Shown here in pieces: positions 58,085 through 64,000 of a stretch of DNA of 64,000 bases; the stretch's first letter is position 1; each line of letters opens with the position of its first letter. The stretch spans positions 496,001-560,000 of the forward strand of contig VCCP01000003.1 in assembly GCA_005765155.1 (NCBI GenBank). Direction: 5' to 3'. The notes under the pieces are model-generated. The model had not been told where the DNA came from. It ran no database searches and worked only from the letters and a program-made list of their open reading frames with translations. The position numbers and the translations under genes were made by a program. Origin of the DNA: Zelopaecilomyces penicillatus (taxonomy: Eukaryota; Ascomycota; Sordariomycetes; Hypocreales; Pseudodiploosporaceae).

Positions 58085-61000
58085 CGCTGTACCTTCCTCC
58101 ACCATCCGCGGCAGGGGGTCAAAGACCTCATTCTCCTAACTCCTAGCCCATTACCCAGAGGGGGGAGGAAATCAGTGCGCTGGCTAGAACGGCTGTCGCT
58201 GTGGTTTAGCCGGCTGACCACCGCCCCGCCAGAAATGAGCAAGCTTTGCCCAAAGGGGAAGTAATGGCCCATCGGTCAGCAAGACCACTGACCTAATATA
58301 GATTAGCTCTGGATGAGCAAGCTAATCCTCTTAGAGGCAGTGATAGCCTCTCTCCCAAAACCATCCCACAGCCTTTGTGCACCCCACAACTCAGAGGCCA
58401 CACCTCAGGTGCTCCGTCAGCCGCCGCCAGCCCTGTGTCCCGACGACGAGGTTTTGGGCAGAAGCCTGGTGCTGGACGGTACTGGTCATGTGATGTCCCC
58501 TTTCTTTCGCCTCCGTCTCTTTGGCGTCTTGTTTCAACCCCACAGCACCCAGAAGACCGCGGCAATGCTCTGGCGGTGCCCGCTTTGTCCTGATTCATCG
58601 CTTTATTACCCAGAATGGCTTGGGCTCTGGGTCCCACCTGCCACGCTGTGCTCTATCAGGCAGTTGTCTGTGGCCTTTTCGATCCATCACGCGATTAGAG
58701 GCAGGCCCACCGTCTCGCCAAAACGGTTTGATATTTTCGGCTAGCCCCATACCCTTGCTTGCTTCCCAATGCTAGGGAAGCTCCCAAAACCGTCCTCCTG
58801 ACTTTGCAAAACCGTTCCGAGGCAGATTTCCACATCACCCCCTCTGATAAACTTCCGTTTTGTGCACGATACGTACCTTCTCTTAATGATTTTACCTACC
58901 CGCGCTTTGAACCAGACGAGAATCGCCCAGAAAAGGCCACACCTTTCCAATGCCGCCGTCTCAGCCGGCTCACCGGGTGGAGGGCCCGTCGCTCAGACAT
59001 GCACACACACACACCGTCTGTCTACTCTAGCGCACTCACGCTCTCGCATTCGGCCACGACCCTTTATTTTCTTCCGCAGTTTGTTCCAGCGCAGAAGTCA
59101 CGTTCGCTTTCGCTTGACCTACCGGGCCCCAGTATCGAAGTGTGACGCCGCCCTGCCTCGTTCGGATGGAATTGCAAATCTCACACATCTCTCAGCCCGC
59201 TCGGCACTTTGCTGTGTTGTCCCCTCCCCCTTCCCCGTTTTAGGAAAAGCCCACGGGGGCCATGAGATGAGTACAGACTTCCAGCTTTAGCTATCAATAG
59301 ATCTCCAGCGGGAACAAAGCAGATAGGATGTTCAAGAGAGGCGTGGGGAGGCAATTGGGGCCGTCCGGATGTTCTCCAAAGTTGAAACTCGTTGACCTAA
59401 GAGCTAATAGCTGACCCAACTTCCTGGGAAGGCAGCTTTAAAGCCCGGCAAACTGGGGGCATCCGCCAGATGCTCTCGTGCGCTTTTGTCCCCAATGAGT
59501 ACCTCTCATACCGTAATTTGTTACTATGAGTCTGGAGTACCAACCTTACGTACAATACCATCAGGGCTTATTACAGGTATGACAGTATTGGCAGATGTGA
59601 CGTGCCCTAGTCGGGGGCCAGACCCTGGGGCAAGGCTCAAAATCAGTTCAGTTGGTCCGGCACACCGTCCAGCTGACCGTATTTTCTGCCCTCTCCGATA
59701 TTCTGTACACGTCGTACGAGTCGTCGCTTCATCCCACGATAACTTGGCTGCCGGAGCGGTGGGAAGCGACCTTGTGGCTTCAGCTCTGGAACGGGCAATG
59801 TCTTGACGGGATGACTTTGCGGGAACGGGGAAGAAGAGTTGGGGGTTAGACACCGGTTCAACTCGCTTGCCCGCCGTTCCGCTGCGCCTGACCCCCAACG
59901 TTTTGGCCCTTTGGGGGGAGACGACTCAGCGATTTGGGCTCGTCTACGTATGCGAGTCAAGATCATGAGGATCATGAGGTATGGCCACCGGCGCCTGCGA
60001 GCCTTCTGGCAGAGCAGGCAGACGTTGCCCCCCTCCCCCTTCTCACACGCCAGGCTCTGGCGTCACATCGTAGGCCTCCTTTCGCCCAGTCCCTCGGGTG
60101 CTGCCAGCACACCAGGCGAAGCGAACAGATGGGAAGCCCGTTCTGCGACACTGTTGCTTAAAACCGCGCAGGTCACCTGTCCTCGATCCCTTGAAAGAGG
60201 ACCTCCTCCATTGACGGGGCGCCACTCTTCCCCCAGGCTGCTAAACGGAGGCGAGGTTGGGTGTCTAATGCCCTGGAGCAAGCGGCCTAGGGTGCTGCAC
60301 AACCATCACTCCCCCCGTTTCAGCGGGTTGGCGCTGCAGGGTCCCAGGACCCTTCCTCCAGTCCTCACTGTAGGGTCGGGTCACCTGAGGGTCAGCAGGA
60401 CACAAACAGCTTCCCACAGCTCGCCACAGGGTCCAATCCACGGCCTTTGCTACCCGGAAAAACCACGCATTCGGGCAGACAGAGGGAGCGCGCGCATACA
60501 TCTTGGCTGCCAACAGGTCCTCTGTTTGCCAACGCATCGCTTTTTTTTGCCGCCGCATGACCTCTTTTCCGAGGTTCCTCTAATGGCACCAGGCAAGCGT
60601 TTTTGTTTTGTTTTGTTTTTGAAGTTACCAAACAGCTGCTGCGAGATTAAATCATGCTCGTGCTTCATGCTCACGTTCACGTTCACGTTCACGAAAGAGG
60701 ATGAATGATGATGAATAGACGAAGTCCCCTCTAATTTACTGCGTAATTGTCTACATAAAAACAGTCATTGATGAATGACTCGTCGAGCATTCTTGATATT
60801 GCAGCTTTTCAGCAATCGCCTGATGAATAACCAGCTGAGGCGTCAATCTTTTCCAATTAAGAACTCCAGTGGGCAGATTCGAACCTCGGCCATGCATTTT
60901 GTGCCATGGCCCTGTTTTAATATATCAAACCCGACTACTACTCAGCCCCAAGAAGGAGAAACACTAAATTCACAAGCAATAATGTCCAACCGTGCGATCA

Positions 61001-61503
61001 GAGGCCATTTCTTCCCCATGATTTTCGCCATGACCTCCTCTTAAAGCCGGGTGAACATCAACACTGCCGGTACCACCTCAGCGGACCGACAACTTGTTTT
61101 AAGAATGGAAGAAATAAATCCATAGAATTATGAAACTAATCAAGGTAAATATCATATTCTCTATCAAGCAACTATAGGTCATCCCCCTTTTGCCGGATAT
61201 GTACAGTATTTTTATTGAATTATTAGCGAGCTTGTTGAGAGTTCGCTTGGAGTGTACGGGGAGACATCACACCAGCGGTGTTTTTCCCTTCACCCTGTTG
61301 GCTCCCGTTGCCGTCGGGCGCACTGGTGGGCAGCCGACGTCCCGTGCGCAACACACAGCTCGGATCGACATCGTTTACGATGCCGTCACAAACACCATCA
61401 CTCTCCTTCTCTGCCCATGGGGAAGGCATCCCAGGACGGGACGCAATGACATGGCGTTCCGCGACAGGCAATGCCCGCTGCCGCCGCCGCCGCCCCGTTC
61501 TCT

Positions 61504-61517
61504 CCCCCCCCCCCCCC
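61504..61517 (+). repeat. Poly-C run, about 14 bases
   Basis: C homopolymer directly after a GCCGCC-repeat stretch. Confidence 0.85.
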
Positions 61518-64000
61518 AGTTGAATATTGAACCAGGGTTAGTCGGGGAACGAGGAGGAGGAGATGCGGTTCAACACCTGGGTTGGTTACATTCTCGCGCC
61601 GCGCGTGTAAACCAAAGTCGCGCCGCTGTTTGCGGTCGAGTTCGAGAAGAAAATTGTCCGCAAGAAAACCCATTGGAACAAATCTTGTGCCTAAGATGAG
61701 CATGTCTTTTGATGATCCAGAGAGTGAGTGGCCCTTGGAGGGTTTTGGGTTTGGCGCCATTTCCGGAGCAGTGAACCTTGGTGTCGGGCCCGCGGAAGGG
61801 CTCCGGCGTCAGGTTACGATGGGGCTAATCCAAACCCAGCCCATTGGAGCCCAGCAGGGCAAAAGTTCAGGGGGGCCAGGGGGGGGGTTATTAGTGGAAG
61901 TGGTGGTGGTGCGTTTTCCCCGCCTGATTGATATTTCACGGTGACACATGGTGACCGAGGCGCGGACTCGTGGAGATTGGAAGGGGAGCGCAAGACGGTT
62001 TCCCTGAGGAGATAAGATACTCGGTGGATTTGATGGTGAGGACGAATGAATATTGTGCATTGTGCAAAGCGTTTGTGTTTTGAAGGCGAGGGCTCGTTCC
62101 AGAGGATGGCAAAGGCCCCTTTTCTCGTACGCTGGCGGTATCATGCCAGTAGGATAGTAATGAGCTATGTTATGCTATGCTGCCTGGCTAAATACATCCA
62201 TCCCATCCAATACGAATAAGTAGGCTTACTTTTACCAAGCTAGCGTACCATTAAAAGCTCAAAATACGGATAACGACTGCCGTGAAGGCTTACAGTATGC
62301 AGAAAGCACGGCAATCAATTCGGCAGGCAGCAAAAGGATTAGGTAGGTACTCAATGTAACTCCAAGTCATCCTGACTTAAAAATACCCCAGACAGCCCTA
62401 ACCCAGAATAAAAGAAACCAAGGGCAGGCCAAGAGGTTCGCCGGTGGGCGCTGCAAGCAATGCCCTGACACGGGGAAATTCATGCAATTGAATGACTTGG
62501 GGCGACTGATGAATCGCGTGACTCGAGAGGAATGCGATTTTATGTTTTGGGTGCTTTTTGGACGGTGAATTAGGAAAGGAATGCCCACTCCGCGCGTTCT
62601 GGGCGACAATGTAACGTGTCTGCTTAAACGGGGTTTCTCCGCCAGGGGGGCCGTGATCGTCCCACGTCCATCAGTCTCCACTGAGGTGTCCACCCTATAG
62701 GCCCGACAACCGGAAAGGCGAGAGGCGAGAAAGGATGAAATAATGGGAACGTGACTTCGCTTGAAGGCATGATTCATAAAAGAATAAAAAAAAAGATCGT
62801 TAGAAAAAATCAATAGACTAAGAAAAAAGATCCAGCAGCCCGGCTCTAGAAGCGGTCTCGATGCGAAGAATAAGACCAAGCGGGCTGAATCATCATACAG
62901 TCTACGTGGATGTAGTGTGTGGATATGGAAAAAAAGGCATCTACACTTTCCTATTCTTGCAGCACTATTGAATGTCGCGTGGACTTCTATCCGTACAATA
63001 AGTACCTAGACACATTGAAAACAATAAAATAAAAATGGGACGCTATTGGAAAGGCCTCGGCTGTGACTATAGACGGGAACGTCAGTTGCCGAACCGTTTT
63101 CTCCATTGTCTAGTATCTGTGCAGCGATCTATCGACGGAGTCTTTGCAACGGCGTTTTGTATGCTTGTGGATTGAAAATAGTGTGTCGAGGGTAGGCCAC
63201 TTGACGATGCAACAAAAGATGCAACGGTTATTAATGTCATTATGAGTGTCAGAACATTTTGAATATTTGGTTAATAAAAAAATAGATATAATATGATTTA
63301 CAATAAATTAATTCATGAATATCATATCTGCATCCTGCACCTGATAATTTGTTCTCTGAAATATAAATCAGCGACATCCACAGCAATCAAATGCACGTAC
63401 AAGATCGCCATACACATAATGTATCCACTAGCCTATATCTCGCCTACAGGTACAAGACAAACAAACAGACCAGGCATGTAAAATAATATCCCGTATGCAC
63501 CTGACGTCGTATCAGACACCAACATAACAAAAAGAAGATGCAGGTCCAGCTGAACTTGATATATACACACATATATGACAACCACAGAGCGTTTTTGCAA
63601 GACCCAGAAAAAAAACAGGCCCGGTTATTGTTATTTCATTCTGCCGGAGGCTTCCTCGCATGCCGGTTGGCTGGTCACCTTTACTCCGCAGCAAAGAAGA
63701 ATGAAATAAACTCGACAGGTCGGTTCTTTGAGGAGGGGGGCATATAAGTGGAGAGAGTAATAACCTGCACAGTAATAGAATCCAAGGGGGGGGGCGTTTT
63801 TTAATCCAAGGATTTTTTTTGTGAACGTGTAGATAGTATGCCCCCGATGGGACGGGCCGCCGAAAGGGTCTCATCTGTTTTGCATCTTTTTTCCTTTTTG
63901 AAAAATTCCCTCTTTTATTTTATTAAAATATTGATATACACATCTATCTTTGTGGCTGTATAGTTTTTATGAGAAATAAACCAATTTGGGGGTTCATCAT

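Larger units (their letters stand above)
57108..64000. other. 6.9-kb upstream gene desert
   Basis: No supported gene. The long plus-strand frame at 59839-60708 starts at a non-ATG codon and has composition typical of GC-rich non-coding DNA. This region lies upstream of the DUF1752 gene and may hold a long leader or enhancer-like sequence. Features: palindrome cluster at 57783-58084, poly-C at 61504-61517, CGTTCA repeats near 60672, AT tract near 63900. Confidence 0.55.

Noticed and set aside
59839..60708. 289-codon plus-strand open frame
   Set aside because: It begins at a non-ATG codon, has no domain or splice partner, and its Pro/Ser/Arg/His-rich composition is what GC-rich non-coding DNA gives.
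60860..60905. Sequence resembling a tRNA T-arm (GGTTCGAATCT on the minus strand)
   Set aside because: No matching A box at the right distance, no acceptor stem and no cloverleaf could be built.
61190..61699. 169-codon plus-strand frame
   Set aside because: Runs through GCC repeats and a poly-C tract; composition is low complexity with no motif.

Overview
The window is from a filamentous ascomycete, very probably a sordariomycete close to the Hypocreales. Genes have short (about 47-160 bp) GT-AG introns, reading frames are otherwise compact, and the housekeeping proteins have a fungal character. The lineage is inferred from protein style and was not checked by a search.

Positions 1-22.6 kb are an ordinary gene-dense block: an LtrA-like multispan membrane protein; a conserved hypothetical gene with an in-frame TAG; bystin (ENP1, 40S ribosome biogenesis); HGH1 (eEF2 folding); the mitochondrial protease subunit IMP2; eIF2-alpha (SUI2); BUB3 (spindle checkpoint); an unknown 264-aa protein; an aldo-keto reductase whose reading frame needs a 4-nt microexon; a small single-pass membrane protein; and a long intronless mitochondrial/PPR-like protein. 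Several are about making or maturing ribosomes and translation factors, but they are independently transcribed.

Positions 22.6-36.1 kb are an accessory island with AT-rich tracts and diverged dispersed repeats. Its only clear genes are five copies of two small-secreted-protein families. Family A has two genes, at 24.6 and 35.5 kb. Family B has two intact genes, at 27.3 and 33.2 kb, plus one broken copy at 31.2 kb; it resembles Y3-type glycan-binding proteins. The order is A(-) B(+) B-pseudo(-) B(-) A(+). Each intact gene has its own TATA box, and intron positions are fixed within each family.

Positions 36.1-64 kb are strikingly gene-poor: about 28 kb holds two well-supported genes and one possible exon. 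The genes are a fungal 'Fungal_N'-type protein at 47.9-49.2 kb and a DUF1752/DUF3295 (AreA GATA-like) regulator at 55.4-57.1 kb. The remaining sequence is rich in simple repeats, homopolymer runs and AT tracts, without convincing coding potential. It looks like long regulatory or untranslated DNA around regulators rather than decayed transposons.
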